Part shown: in pieces, positions 36,801 to 48,554 of the stretch
Layout: each line of letters opens with the position of its first letter
Numbering within the stretch: position 1 is the first letter of the stretch
Assembly (NCBI RefSeq): GCF_964355755.1
Contig: NC_092680.1
Location: 13,183,001-13,247,000, forward strand
Direction of reading: 5' to 3'
DNA from: Antedon mediterranea
Taxonomy: Eukaryota; Echinodermata; Crinoidea; Comatulida; Antedonidae
DNA length: 64,000 nucleotides
Position numbers and translations under genes: made by a program
Notes under the pieces: model-generated
Seen by the model: the letters and a program-made list of their open reading frames with translations, nothing else
Database searches by the model: none
What the model was told of the DNA's origin: nothing

Positions 36801-38451
36801 AAATCGTCGAGCTAAATGGAGGAAAACCACACGAATGCACCTTGGTCACGATCCGTGGCGTCTTCGTCGACTTCCTTCGTACACGCCGAGTCCGATGCAA
36901 CGCAACCCTTGGTTGGCTGCAGCGGCGGTAGGGCTGATGTGCCCTCCATCGGCCGCGACGCTTCCGTTGGACTTGCTTGCCCATGAGTCGCCAAATCACC
37001 ACGCACCTTCAGCTGCTGATGTCGAAAAGTGAGTTCCTGTAGTGTCTAGATTTTATTTAAGACATTTGTTCATTCTTATTGATTTGTTGAACTTTCTAAA
37101 TTCATAATACTGTATAACATTATTGCATTATTCCTCAATGCTGTTCAATGATTCGCTCGTGGTGAAGCGGATCTTGTCCACCAGTAAAACTTACAAGCGA
37201 AGTTTGTGTTTTCAAACGGGTTATAGGTCTAAATAAACTAAAGTTGTACATTATGTAATCCACCTATTATATAAATACTAACTAATATTACAAATGTTGA
37301 AAATCCGTTCTAAAGTTTAGAGAAATGTAGTTTTCATGATGTCAAACTAAGTCATTTAGGCCTACACTAAAAAGTGTTTAGTATATAGTATTTCTTTATT
37401 TTTTCTTTGAAGTTTCATTTTTTTGTTTTTGTTTAAGTAGGCCTAATCTAAATAAAAATAACCTGCTTTGAAAAATCCTCCTTTACTCCAACAAATCTTT
37501 AAATTACGAAAAACAAATATGTCAAGAGGAAAGCGTATAAAAATGTTGATAGAACGATTCCGTGGCAATCCGTTGACCTCTGCCACTGTGGATTGTCATC
37601 TAATGAGAAGTAGACGAACGAGCGTCTAACGCGTTTAACATCAAAACGCACTGGTTTACAGCTCTCACATCCACATTGGACGTTTCAATCAAACTATCTA
37701 TCTACATTGCATTATGGGACATTTCAATCACTATCAATTTGAAATGCATTTTCACGATTCCTATCAATCAGTCTATTTTTAAGCTTTAACAAAACTATTT
37801 TATGTGTAATTAAAACTATGAGTTTCTCAACGATTTGTCAAATTGATTTATTTCATGAATTTTTACCATTTCCCTTTATCAATCATACATAAACTTTACA
37901 TCTCAAGAAAAATAACACTATTTTATAGAGTTATGTCTTTCTATATTTATTTATCTTCCAAAATTTACCGCGCAACGATAAAAAGAAACGCTTTTCAAAT
38001 AATCTAAACCTAAAATGTAATACAACAAAAAATGATAGGATGTGTATTTTTATTTCTATTACAAGACTTCTCATTGGCTGTTTTTTCTTGGGGATACTAA
38101 TATACAAACTACCTAACCTATAAGAATGTGTTTTAGAAAAAAAAATTGATATGCTCTAAATGCTTACATTATTACAAAACGATGTAAACAATTTTTTTGT
38201 TGAACCATATAAAGTATTTCTATATATTTTTGTTTTATACTAGATGTAACCTATCTCTGGGTTCTGGTGCTGTGCCGAGCTGTTCGTGTTATTCAACACT
38301 CGTATCCACACCTAGTACGTATTCGGGAATGTTCGGGTTCGTCAGCGGAAGTAACACAACTAGTTCATCGAGTATTGCCGAACTCCGCCTAAAAGCAAAA
38401 GAGCATGCTGGGATTACTAAAGATCCAAGTCTAAAAGCGCAGACAACTTAA
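21711..38451 (+). CDS. drgx: Paired-class homeodomain transcription factor, DRGX-like
   Basis: Five exons (21711-21834, 34528-34631, 36225-36359, 36790-37028, 38244-38451) join in frame with GT-AG introns of phase 1, 0, 0 and 2, giving 269 residues. The homeodomain is residues 76-135, with [10 protein letters not shown] as recognition helix and Gln50. The intron between positions 46 and 47 is the classic paired-class site. An OAR motif, [15 protein letters not shown], lies near the C-terminus. DRGX points are HRRRQRRNRTTF before the homeodomain, RAKWRKT after it, a PSCSCY...MFGF block like the vertebrate CSCC...LSF block, and length near the vertebrate 260. In vertebrates DRGX is a nuclear regulator of sensory neuron differentiation. 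ALX or ARX relatives are less likely because their flanks differ. The N-terminus is Ser-rich and poorly conserved. Confidence 0.85.
24300..24445. repeat. Dispersed repeat with GTGGATGGTGGTCAAAATAA core, copy 2 (inverted)
   Basis: The reverse complement of this segment matches 15220-15350. It ends on an AACAACAAC run near 24438-24450. The orientation is opposite to copy 1. Confidence 0.6.
24935..25656. mobile_element. 722-bp MITE with 26-bp terminal inverted repeats and internal GACC microsatellite
   Basis: The left end starts ATTTTACACAAATTAGCTTC and the right end is its reverse complement. The two 26-nt ends differ at one position. Two internal GACC/GACA microsatellite runs (about 25012-25030 and 25541-25592) and a small palindrome (AGTCGCGTCCACGCGACT, near 25608) lie inside. 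It has no coding capacity. A deletion derivative in opposite orientation is found at 35963-36160. The target duplication is unclear because the flanks are AT-rich. Confidence 0.8.
27340..27540 (-). mobile_element. tRNA-derived SINE, full-length, (TA)n tail
   Basis: Read on the minus strand, a tRNA-like head (27540-27469) is followed by a body of about 110 bp and an AT-dinucleotide tail. The body alone recurs identically at 27721-27829 and diverged, in opposite orientation, near 48239-48340. Both of those lack the head, which is what 5'-truncated retrotranspositions look like. RNA polymerase III would transcribe an active copy from the internal boxes of the head. Confidence 0.75.
27469..27540 (-). 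tRNA. tRNA-like cloverleaf, anticodon ATC (SINE head)
   Basis: All four arms fold. The acceptor GCCCCAG pairs with TTGGGGC. The D arm is GTCT/GGAC with GG in the loop. The anticodon arm is TCTGC/GCAGG around ATATCAA, and the T arm is CCGAG/CTCGG around TTCGAGT. The loop gives anticodon ATC, which would read the Asp codon GAT, but eukaryotic Asp tRNAs carry GTC. Together with the repeat body directly attached to its 3' side, this argues for a SINE head and not a working tRNA gene. There is no intron and no encoded CCA. Confidence 0.6.
27721..27829 (-). repeat. SINE body, head-less copy
   Basis: The 109 bp are identical to 27351-27459 at a distance of 370 bp. It may be an independent 5'-truncated insertion or one end of a local duplication that brackets the full-length SINE. 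Confidence 0.85.
29273..29405. mobile_element. CTCTGTCTACAC-family MITE, diverged copy
   Basis: It shares with the better copies (45597-45763, 47018-47178) the core ACTATCAAACTTTATGTG, the GTGATGT...CATCAC inverted arms and the right-hand AAACTAGTTTGATAGT end. The outer CTCTGTCTAC termini have decayed. It lies in drgx intron 1. Confidence 0.7.
30477..30970. repeat. 150-bp tandem repeat, three copies
   Basis: Three diverged units can be aligned on GTGTTATTTATCGAA (starts near 30482, 30627 and 30782). Each continues through a T-rich segment to ATGTACATTTAAACATATC and TTTTCTCC. The spacing is 145 and 155 bp. It lies in drgx intron 1. Confidence 0.85.
34528..34631 (+). CDS. drgx: drgx coding exon 2
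   Basis: The acceptor TTTTTTGTAG precedes it and GTAAGC follows. It encodes [20 protein letters not shown] and the Gln at homeodomain position 1. The basic run before the homeodomain resembles the FLRRKQ segment that precedes it in vertebrate DRGX. Entry phase 1 matches exon 1 exactly. Confidence 0.8.
34660..34890. repeat. 110-bp direct repeat next to drgx exon 2
   Basis: Two copies of about 110 bp align on TACCAGTAA, ATTCTT, AGAC and TTGTAGTACAATAATG (anchors 34721 and 34831). They begin just after the exon 2 donor. A further two-copy repeat with ACTTTCGATACGTACTGTTT occupies about 34975-35065. Both are non-coding. Confidence 0.8.
35963..36160. mobile_element. Deletion derivative of the GACC MITE in drgx intron 2
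   Basis: This is the reverse-complement copy of inner parts of the element at 24935-25656. It has the AGTCGCGTGGACGCGACT palindrome, the GGTC/TGTC microsatellite, the CATCACTATGCGT block and the GAGCACGCGACT end. The terminal 26-bp repeats are lost. It ends only about 65 bp upstream of the homeobox exon 3. Confidence 0.75.
36225..36359 (+). CDS. drgx: drgx coding exon 3, homeobox 5' part
   Basis: The exon encodes homeodomain positions 2-46: [19 protein letters not shown], then [13 protein letters not shown], then HLSEARIQ. The acceptor TTATATCTTATAG and donor GTGAGT are clear. THYPD, REDLA and SEARIQ are hallmark paired-like residues. Confidence 0.97.
36790..37028 (+). CDS. drgx: drgx coding exon 4, homeobox 3' part and linker
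   Basis: The exon starts exactly at homeodomain Val47 ([15 protein letters not shown]). It continues into a Pro/Ala-rich linker ([19 protein letters not shown]). It is notably GC-rich compared with its surroundings, as coding exons in AT-rich genomes often are. The donor is GTGAGT, phase 2. Confidence 0.95.
38244..38451 (+). CDS. drgx: drgx coding exon 5, OAR motif and stop
   Basis: The acceptor TTATACTAG leads into [16 protein letters not shown]. The OAR motif [15 protein letters not shown] follows, with 12 residues to the TAA stop. A candidate polyadenylation signal AATAAA lies at 38554. The OAR motif modulates transactivation in many paired-class factors. Confidence 0.93.
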
Positions 38452-40397
38452 ATGAACAAAATGCATTTATTCTTAAGAACTTTAAACAAAGAATTACTGT
38501 TGGACTACAGTTAGCTTGATCTAAAATCAATCTGATGTGAAAGTAGGTTTTGAAATAAAAATTTATGCCTATTTGGCTGGCTGTCAATAGGAATGGAAGA
38601 AGAAAATAGAGCAGGCAATACCGTGTCGTTGCAAAGATGTAAAAAGAATTAGGACTTACCATCTGTTGTCATCCCGATGTTCTGGTTAGCCATTTAATTT
38701 GTTTACATAGATCCTTTCAATTTTTATCCTCAAATACACACCTCTACAAATAAAACTTTTTTAATAGCAAAGCAAGAAGTTTCATTTTAATGTATAGGCC
38801 TACATTGTAAATAGTCATGTTTTTGTATAAACTAATCGATTCATATCAAGGGGCTCCCCAGTGTTCCTAATAATGATATAAATGTGATATTAAATAAGAT
38901 TCGAATTTATATAATTGAATACAAAGACCGGGTGTCAAGAGACACAATAGAAGCAAGATATGTATGTCTATTTGTACGGCCGCCGTGAAGTATAGATTGC
39001 AAAAATACTGGTATATAGGCCTACAAGATGGCTGAGCATTTTAAATAGGTTCATTAGGCCTACAAAAGGCAGTAGGCCTACTTTTGTTAAATAATCATGC
39101 TTTTTGTTTGGTAATAAAGCATATTGATGTATTTTAATACCATAATGTCTCTTTAACGTTATCATCATCTAAAGAGTATAGTAGCCAATTAAAGCCTGTC
39201 GAAAAATAAAAGGGTCAAAATACGGGTATTTATTGATCCCAAAAAATAGTTAGTATGCCGGTCACTGGGCTCTGGTACTGTGCAGTACTACAGGGTTTTT
39301 TTTTACAAAAATGGACAAATTTCGACCCTTTTATTTTTCAACAAACTGGTCATTATGGCTCTATAAGATGATACAAAGCAATATGCAGCCATATTATCGC
39401 ATAATAATTGAATTTTAAAAAGGATATTTTGGCAATTTTTCGAAAGCATTCCTGTACTATTAGTACAGGGATTTTTTCAAAAAATGGCACAAATTTCGAC
39501 CCTTTTATTTTTCAACAAAACTGATCATTATGGCTCTATAAGATGATACAAAAAAAATATACAGCCATACTATTGCATAATTGACTTTTAATTTATTTTT
39601 TCTATTTTCAATTGTAAACTTTGCAAATTAATTGTCTATAATACCCCTTTCGAGACGAGTAGGGATTACCCTGGTGTACTATTACATCACAGCCCTCTGG
39701 GGGAGAACAGTCTTTGACTGAAGAGGAAATGAATAACAACAAACAAATCGAGGAACAACTTCCTATTAGCTAAAGGGTTTTGTCAGTCATTTAATATGAC
39801 ATTATAACATTACAAGACTTTCAATTAAAAATTATTATAGTAAGACATTTTAAAGGTTCATAATTAAAATAATTGATTAAAAAAAATGTTATTAAATAAA
39901 GAGCAGAATTAGAGAGGCATAATTGAATTTTTAAAAGTTGAGAGAGGCAGTGGACGAAAGAGCCTGCGGCATTCAACCAGCTACTGTATATATGCAACAA
40001 CTGCGGTAGAGGTTGCCATGACAACATTAAAGTCAATAGCCTGCCCCGATTGCAAAATGTGACGAATCCAATGATTAGTTAAGATCGAAATTGGCCTATA
40101 TGAGGTCTCTATGCCTTTTTTACAAGGTAAAACCATGGTTTAAAAAAATTAGCAGAAATTGACAGTTTTAAGTCTAGTGATGGAGACATGAACTTTGACA
40201 TGGAGATGCTTTGCACAATCATAACATAATCTAATTCAAACCATGCATCATACAAATATTACCTATTGCACATGTCCTGTAATTTATACTTACATGATTA
40301 TATTAAAGCTAAGCGTTTATATTAAAGCTAAGCGTTTATATTAAAGCAAAGCGTTTTTCTTTAAAATGTTCTCTTCATTATAATACAAAAATACTAA
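38452..40397. other. Spacer between drgx and CFAP95 with direct repeats
   Basis: The two genes converge here. A direct repeat of about 90 bp (TTTCGACCCTTTTATTTTTC and on through CATTATGGCTCTATAAGATG) occurs at 39315 and 39490, and an inverted fragment of it lies at 39198. A SINE 3' fragment sits at 39640-39735. A 20-bp unit TATATTAAAGCTAAGCGTTT is repeated about three times at 40301-40352. No exon is supportable. Confidence 0.6.
39640..39735 (+). mobile_element. SINE 3' fragment (TCTTTGACTGAAGAGG family)
   Basis: It matches the 3' half of the full-length SINE at 41302-41610 (TTTCGAGACGAGTAGGG...TACATCACAGCC...CAGTCTTTGACTGAAGAGG), with an internal deletion of the GATCACCAACTGGG block. The tRNA head is absent. 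Confidence 0.85.
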
Positions 40398-40403
40398 TTT
40401 ATT
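40398..40403 (-). terminator. CFAP95: Candidate polyadenylation signal of CFAP95
   Basis: AATAAA on the minus strand lies 22 nt past the CFAP95 stop codon. It implies a very short 3' UTR. AT-rich surroundings lower its weight. Confidence 0.4.
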
Positions 40404-40424
40404 ATAAAAAAAATAGTAAAATCT

Positions 40425-43821
<3,397 letters not shown>

Positions 43822-43929
43822 TTTAGAAAAGAAAACGAATGTTTTTACTCTAGCCTAGTCTCTGACTCTCGATATATTGCATACGTCGTCGTCGTGGCCA
43901 CCACGCGGTGATTGTTGTGTTTATATATT

Positions 43930-43952
43930 ACGTCATACGGTTGCTTGGTTAC
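43930..43952. promoter_or_regulatory. X-box-like and CRE-like sites upstream of CFAP95
   Basis: GTTGCTTGGTTAC at 43940-43952 resembles the RFX X-box (GTTGCCATGGYAAC type), with a good left half and one mismatch in the right half. It lies about 120 bp upstream of the CFAP95 start codon, the usual place in ciliary genes. Directly beside it, ATTACGTCAT is a CRE/ATF-like site. RFX control would fit the axonemal role. Motif-level evidence only. Confidence 0.5.
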
Positions 43953-44254
43953 TTAGGCTAGGCTATACTATACTGTTTATTTGTGCGCTGCGTAGCCTTT
44001 ATTTTATTGTGTTTCTATTTTTGACAAAAATTTAATAATTCGGTTTTTTTTACACGGGCATAAATAATATGGTATAAATAATATAATCCTACGTATGCAA
44101 TGCATCATTATGAAACTGCAAAAATGTGCCATGCAACTTTTTTGTCATGCTGTTCTTCAATCGATTTTCATTGATGTGGTTTTTTTTACACACAAAACAC
44201 AACAAACAAACAAATAGACCGTCGTTGAGGGCGTTTGTAAAAGAAAATATATTA

Positions 44255-44301
44255 TCGTCGCGAGATCACAGAAACCGGGAGAAAGTTGGTTAAAAAAGAA
44301 G
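44255..44301 (+). promoter_or_regulatory. NDUFS5: Putative NDUFS5 core promoter and 5' UTR exon
   Basis: CGTCGCGAGA at 44257 matches 9 of 10 bases of the TCTCGCGAGA element found at housekeeping promoters. The following sequence to AAGAAG is compatible with a short untranslated exon ending at a GTATTT donor (44302). The NDUFS5 coding exon begins after an acceptor (TTTCTTTCAATCAG) only 5 nt upstream of its ATG, so an upstream non-coding exon is required somewhere. This is the best candidate. Confidence 0.35.
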
Positions 44302-44508
44302 GTATTTTCAGTGTTGATTCTTGAATTGCTTTTATTTATATTGATTTTATATTTTATTATAACTTGGTAGATACAAATTAAGATATAATAACGTAAGTAA
44401 ACTACTGAAACCCCTCTCTAGACTAGGCCTAGCCTGACTAGCTAGCTAGTCTACAGCCTCTACAGGGCTAGCCTAGGCCTAGGCCTAGCTAGTAGGCTAG
44501 GCCTAGTA

Positions 44509-45092
44509 CGGTTTACGATGAAATCGGTCGCGTTTTATTATTATTATCTAATTATCCTAAAACCATGCTCACGTCAGAGTGGCGGATATCGAACGTAAAA
44601 ATCATCGTCATGCATCATCTTCCTTTATTTGCATAAACCTCATTGTTTATTGAGCTGGAATTTACTTGCAGGTAAACTTAAACAATATTCAAAAAAACAT
44701 TTTTAAAACGATTTTCTAAACTACAATACATCACAATTATTCATTTTTTGACACCTGTAAGAAAAAATGAAAACACAAATTATTTTTATAAATAATGAGA
44801 TAAATATTATATTTATTTACTGTACTTAAAAAATAATAACTGAAAATAAATATAAAAATTTAATAGTATTATTAGAAATTCTATATTCAAAATTAACTAA
44901 AAAAGTATTTAGTGTTTTCATTAAAAATGTATCTAGTGCGTCCCATACAAATTAGTGCGACCAAAATAAACGTGACCGATATCAAGCGTATTACTAATAT
45001 GATAAAAAGCGTATCTAGCGGCGCTCCATACAAAATGCCGGATGTTGATTTTATCGCGACCGATTTCAAACGCGACCGATTTCATCTGACCG
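44509..45092. mobile_element. 584-bp MITE with GATGAAATCGGTCGCG termini
   Basis: The left end CGGTTTACGATGAAATCGG and right end CCGATTTCATCTGACCG are inverted and pair over about 25 bp with a 2-nt gap. CTAGTA flanks both sides directly and may be a target duplication, though the surroundings are CTAG-rich. The GACCGAT motif repeats inside near the right end. The open frame at 44912-45112 lies inside it and has no recognisable domain. The element is in the presumed 5' intron of NDUFS5. Confidence 0.65.
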
Positions 45093-45323
45093 CTAGTACT
45101 ACTAGGGCCTAGGCCTACTACGATGGAGAGGGGGATCGGGCCCGGTGGCCTGCTGACTGCTGCTGAGCCTAAAAAGGCTCATAGGCCTAGCTAATTGTTT
45201 TCTTTTTAGTAGACTTGGCCTAGCCTCCTACATAGCTGGGTTCCTTCTGAATGATTGGCTAAAATAAGAATAGACTATTTTTAATTACTGTATTTATTTT
45301 TAATTTTCTTTCAATCAGGTATC

Positions 45324-45950
45324 ATGGTCGATAAGATTCCAAAGCACTCTTTGGATCTGCACTATGCTGGGTTTAATGTTCCAAAAACACATTTTAGCTT
45401 TGAACCAAAATGTGCTGATTTTGAGAGAGATTGGTTGAGATGCTCTGATGGTCTTGGTTATACAAGAGCTTTAAAAGAGTGTGACTTTGAGTATTCCGAT
45501 TTTATTGAGTGTGTACGAGATTCTAAAAAGGTAATTGTGCAATATTATCAATTCACCATAAATATCCTTGGCAAATAATCATGCACTGTAATCCCGTAAG
45601 CTCTGTCTACACTTTTTAACTATCAAACTTTATGTGATAAAACAATGTGATATGCCCATGAACATGATGATGTCATATCACTACCATATTTGGTATTTTC
45701 ACCTACCATATTCTGCCACAACAAACTTGTTGTCACTAGTTTGATAGTGTAGACAGAGCTTAAGATTCAACATCTTTTTATGAATAACTGATTTTGGAAG
45801 AGTTTAATGTACTAATAAGTTTTGAATTAATTGATTTGTTTTTATTAATATTAGGAAAGACGTTATATCACAATCAAGAAACAGAGAGATAAGTTAATAA
45901 AAGAAGGAAAATATACACCACCACCATATCCTACAGAACAACTCAACTGA
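45324..45950 (+). CDS. NDUFS5: NADH dehydrogenase iron-sulfur protein 5 (complex I 15 kDa subunit)
   Basis: Two coding exons (45324-45530 and 45855-45950, phase 0) encode 100 residues; human NDUFS5 has about 106. Two CX9C motifs are intact: Cys30/Cys40 in KCADFERDWLRC and Cys53/Cys63 in ECDFEYSDFIEC. They form the disulfide-linked coiled-coil-helix hairpin of proteins imported through the MIA40 route into the intermembrane space. GYTRALKEC and KKQRDKLIKEGKYTPPP are family hallmarks. The subunit is an accessory part of the complex I proximal membrane arm; despite its name it binds no iron-sulfur cluster. The first ATG lies 5 nt after an acceptor, so a 5' non-coding exon is expected. A MITE sits in the intron. 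AATAAA at 46024 is a likely polyadenylation signal. Confidence 0.97.
45597..45763. mobile_element. CTCTGTCTACAC-family MITE, intact copy in the NDUFS5 intron
   Basis: TAAGCTCTGTCTACAC at the left is mirrored by GTGTAGACAGAGCTTA at the right, an exact 16-bp terminal inverted repeat. The interior holds ACTATCAAACTTTATGTG, TGATGTCATATCACTACCAT and ACTAGTTTGATAGT. At 167 bp it is the cleanest member seen and defines the ends of the family. Confidence 0.92.
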
Positions 45951-46023
45951 AAAAAGGATATGTCATCAAATACATCTACTGAAAAAAAAATACATTTAGT
46001 CTTTATTTAATTTAATGGAGTTC

Positions 46024-46029
46024 AATAAA
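46024..46029 (+). terminator. NDUFS5: Candidate polyadenylation signal of NDUFS5
   Basis: AATAAA occurs 74 nt downstream of the NDUFS5 stop codon, a normal distance. No other strong candidate intervenes. Confidence 0.5.
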
Positions 46030-46369
46030 ATGCAGTAATATTTCGATTAGTCTAAAATATCAAAGATAACTGTTACAGGACTGAATGCATTCTATTTTGT
46101 TTTAAGTTGAGACATTTAAAATACGAAATAATGAGGATTGTTTGGTTGGTTGTGCCTAATTCAACAGAGTTACTGAGGTTTTTACTTGATTTTTGAAGAA
46201 TACTAGATAGTTGTTGTATTGCTATTAAACTATATAAATACAACAGTTCGTTTGTGTGTGTGTGTGTTCTTAATTTTTTTTTAAATTAAATTTGTAAAAA
46301 AGTCTGGCTCATAGATGAATTAATTATGTACTTAGTAGCAGTGGTGGCGCCAGCGGGGGGGGGGGGCTA

Positions 46370-46475
46370 CGGGGGCTCTAGCCCCCTCGTCGGGGAGCCT
46401 AGCCCCCCCCCCCCCCCCCCCCCCGTCGGGGAACACGGGTACTTTTTGTCGGGGAATATAATATACAGTAAACAA
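46370..46475. repeat. Poly-G/poly-C subterminal region of the hAT element
   Basis: A G11 run and a long uninterrupted C run (about 46402-46424) flank GGGGGCTCTAGCCCCC. The following block, GGGAACACGGGTACTTTTTG to TATAATATACAGTAAA, recurs at 50038-50084. Length of the homopolymers may be unreliable in an assembly. Confidence 0.85.
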
Positions 46476-47017
46476 GAAATATTTCTTACAAAAAACGCCG
46501 CGTAACTTTTTGACTGGACAGTTGTAAGAACAGTCTTCATTAATCTAATATAATAGGTCGGCCAATCAAAACGCAAGTGAACAATTGGGACTTTACTTGT
46601 GATTTATGTCATTGGCCTGTCAGCACAGTCGTTTCTTTCTAGAATTAAACGCACAAATTTGTATTGGGAATAATGTATATGGTTATTACTATCGCATTTA
46701 GGTATTGATAATAATAATAATATGGCTTTTGAATATATAATTACTGTCTGTAGAATAACATTTATACATTTTCGGTTCGCGATGAAAAGTTATATGAATG
46801 GATTTGTAATAGGTATTTATAATAATAGTATATGGGTTGTATTATTGCTAAGCTATCACCAAATCGCGTTATAACATTATTTCTCAGGGTTTTTTGCACC
46901 ATTGATCAATACCAAACGCGTATCGGTATTATAGTTTTTAATGAATCATTACATTAATAAAAATACCCAATTAAATCAATCGCGTCAGTCCAATTCCGAC
47001 TTATGTTTCGATCACAT

Positions 47018-47178
47018 AGTTCTGTGTCTACACTGTCCCAACTAGTTTAACAAAAAAAGTGTGATGTGCCGAAATATGGTAGTGATATGCCCGATTATCG
47101 TAGTGATATGACATCGTCATGTCTATATAATATGGGCACATCATATTTTATTTAGTTTGATAGTATAGACAGAGCTTA
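47018..47178. mobile_element. CTCTGTCTACAC-family MITE nested in the hAT element
   Basis: The left end AGTTCTGTGTCTACACTGTC is diverged and the right end is TAGTATAGACAGAGCTTA. The interior holds AACTAGTTTAAC and GTGATGTGCC arms in opposite orientation to the NDUFS5 copy. It inserted after, or travelled inside, the larger element. Confidence 0.85.
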
Positions 47179-47203
47179 AGGATTATATTTAAAAAATGTT
47201 TTC

Positions 47204-47487
47204 TTACATTTTGAACGGAAGTATTTATTTGTTTATAAGCCCAATTTTCCAGTCTTAATTTTACATTTTGAAAAAAAGTGTTTATTTGTTTATAAGCCCA
47301 ATTTTCCAGTCTTAATTTTACATTTTGAAAAAAAGTATTTTATTTGTTGATAAGCCCAACTGTGCAGTCTTATTTTACATTTTGAACGAAAGTATTTATT
47401 TGTTGATAAGCCCAATTTTGCAGTCTTATTTTACATTTTAAACGAAAGTATTTATTTGTTGATAAGCCGAATTTTCCAGTTTAATAA
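47204..47487. repeat. 57-bp tandem repeat, five copies
   Basis: Units start at TTACATTTTGAA (47204, 47261, 47318, 47375, 47431) and contain TATTTATTTGTTGATAAGCC. Two further copies sit near 48029-48113, followed by the same downstream block (AATAATGACCC...TTTTACATGATATTGACCG) seen after the main array at 47486-47560. A segment of at least 150 bp was therefore duplicated inside the hAT element. Confidence 0.9.
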
Positions 47488-48238
47488 TAATGACCCCTTC
47501 CACAGTGCTTATACCATATACATTTTACATGATATTGACCGTGGGTTCTTTACGCCTCTGATGCATTTGTTTTTATTGTACCTTTTTAATAAATTATTAT
47601 ATGTTTAGGCCTAATCACACCCAATTTAATGAAACGGTCAGATTCCGATTTCAATTGAACGAAAGTAGTACTGTATTTATTATTCATTGATAAGCCAAGG
47701 GTCCCATGGCGTTAGCCGATATCTTGAGCATTTGACTCTTGTAACACAAATCATTCTTCAAAATCTAAAGAAAGAACCTCACACGTCTTTTTTGTGAGTG
47801 ATACACTATGGATATGCCCACGGAAATAATATGTGGACATTGCAAACAATCATAGGCCTACAGTAACAAACATAACATGGCTAATAAGCATAACATTCAG
47901 ACTTGCTTGTTTTCTAGTGGATTTTTATTTACTTTAGCATGTAGAATAAAACTAGTAACAGTGGCTATATTAATAATTATACTGATTATCCTTGATGTTA
48001 TCGCGTCTAATAATAAAATATTTTGTTGTTGATAAGCCCAATTTTTCAGCCTTGATTTTACATTTTGAACGAAAGTATTTATTTGTTGATAAGCCCAATT
48101 TTGCAGTCTTAATAATGACCCTTCCACCGTGCATTTTACATGATATTGACCGAGGGTTTTTACGCCTCTATAGGCACTGATCAATACCATAATTAATGTA
48201 CTTTTTTAAATGAATATTGAAATGTTTCAACACTCCCA

Positions 48239-48340
48239 GATTTCCTCATCTTTATCGTTTCAAAAATTAATTAAATAATTTTCAGTGTATCACCGGGCGG
48301 TTTGGAATTTATTTCTATGCCTGTTGTGTTTATATATATA
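48239..48340 (+). repeat. SINE body copy, plus orientation
   Basis: Reverse-complement match to the SINE body at 27351-27459 (CACCGGGCGGTTT, GCCTGTTGTGTTTATATATA). It is diverged and without the tRNA head. Part of it supplies the N-terminal codons of the open frame at 48302-48529, so that frame's first 26 or so codons are not native gene sequence. Confidence 0.8.
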
Positions 48341-48379
48341 ATATTAAGTATAATTATGAATTCACCAACACTTTCAGGC

Positions 48380-48529
48380 CCGGGGCCGAGTTGTAGACCA
48401 GACTTCCATGCACAGCCACATGTTAAGGAATATGAATCTCTTTATGATTTTAATATGGTTCGAAATGATATTACACAACAACGATTAGACAGCAACTGTG
48501 CAAGAGTCAAACTAATAAAATCGGAATGA
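48380..48529 (+). pseudogene. Exon-like fragment of unrecognised gene inside the hAT element
   Basis: After a plausible acceptor (AACACTTTCAG) an open stretch of about 50 codons runs to TGA: GPGPSCRPDFHAQPHVKEYE, then LYDFNMVRNDITQQRLDSNC, then a short Lys-rich end. Composition is balanced and unlike the AT-driven frames around it, so it looks like a real terminal exon. I do not recognise the family. No upstream partner exon was found inside the hAT element, and the preceding sequence is a SINE body. It may be a captured gene fragment. A last exon of a living gene is possible but less likely. Confidence 0.4.
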
Positions 48530-48554
48530 TCAATTAATTGAACATTTACAGCAT

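Noticed and set aside
36751-37006. Two Arg-rich or Pro-rich frames on the minus strand
   Set aside because: They are antisense shadows of the GC-rich drgx exon 4.
44912-45112. Basic 66-codon open frame upstream of NDUFS5
   Set aside because: It lies inside a MITE with inverted termini and repeats the GACCGAT motif; no recognisable protein.
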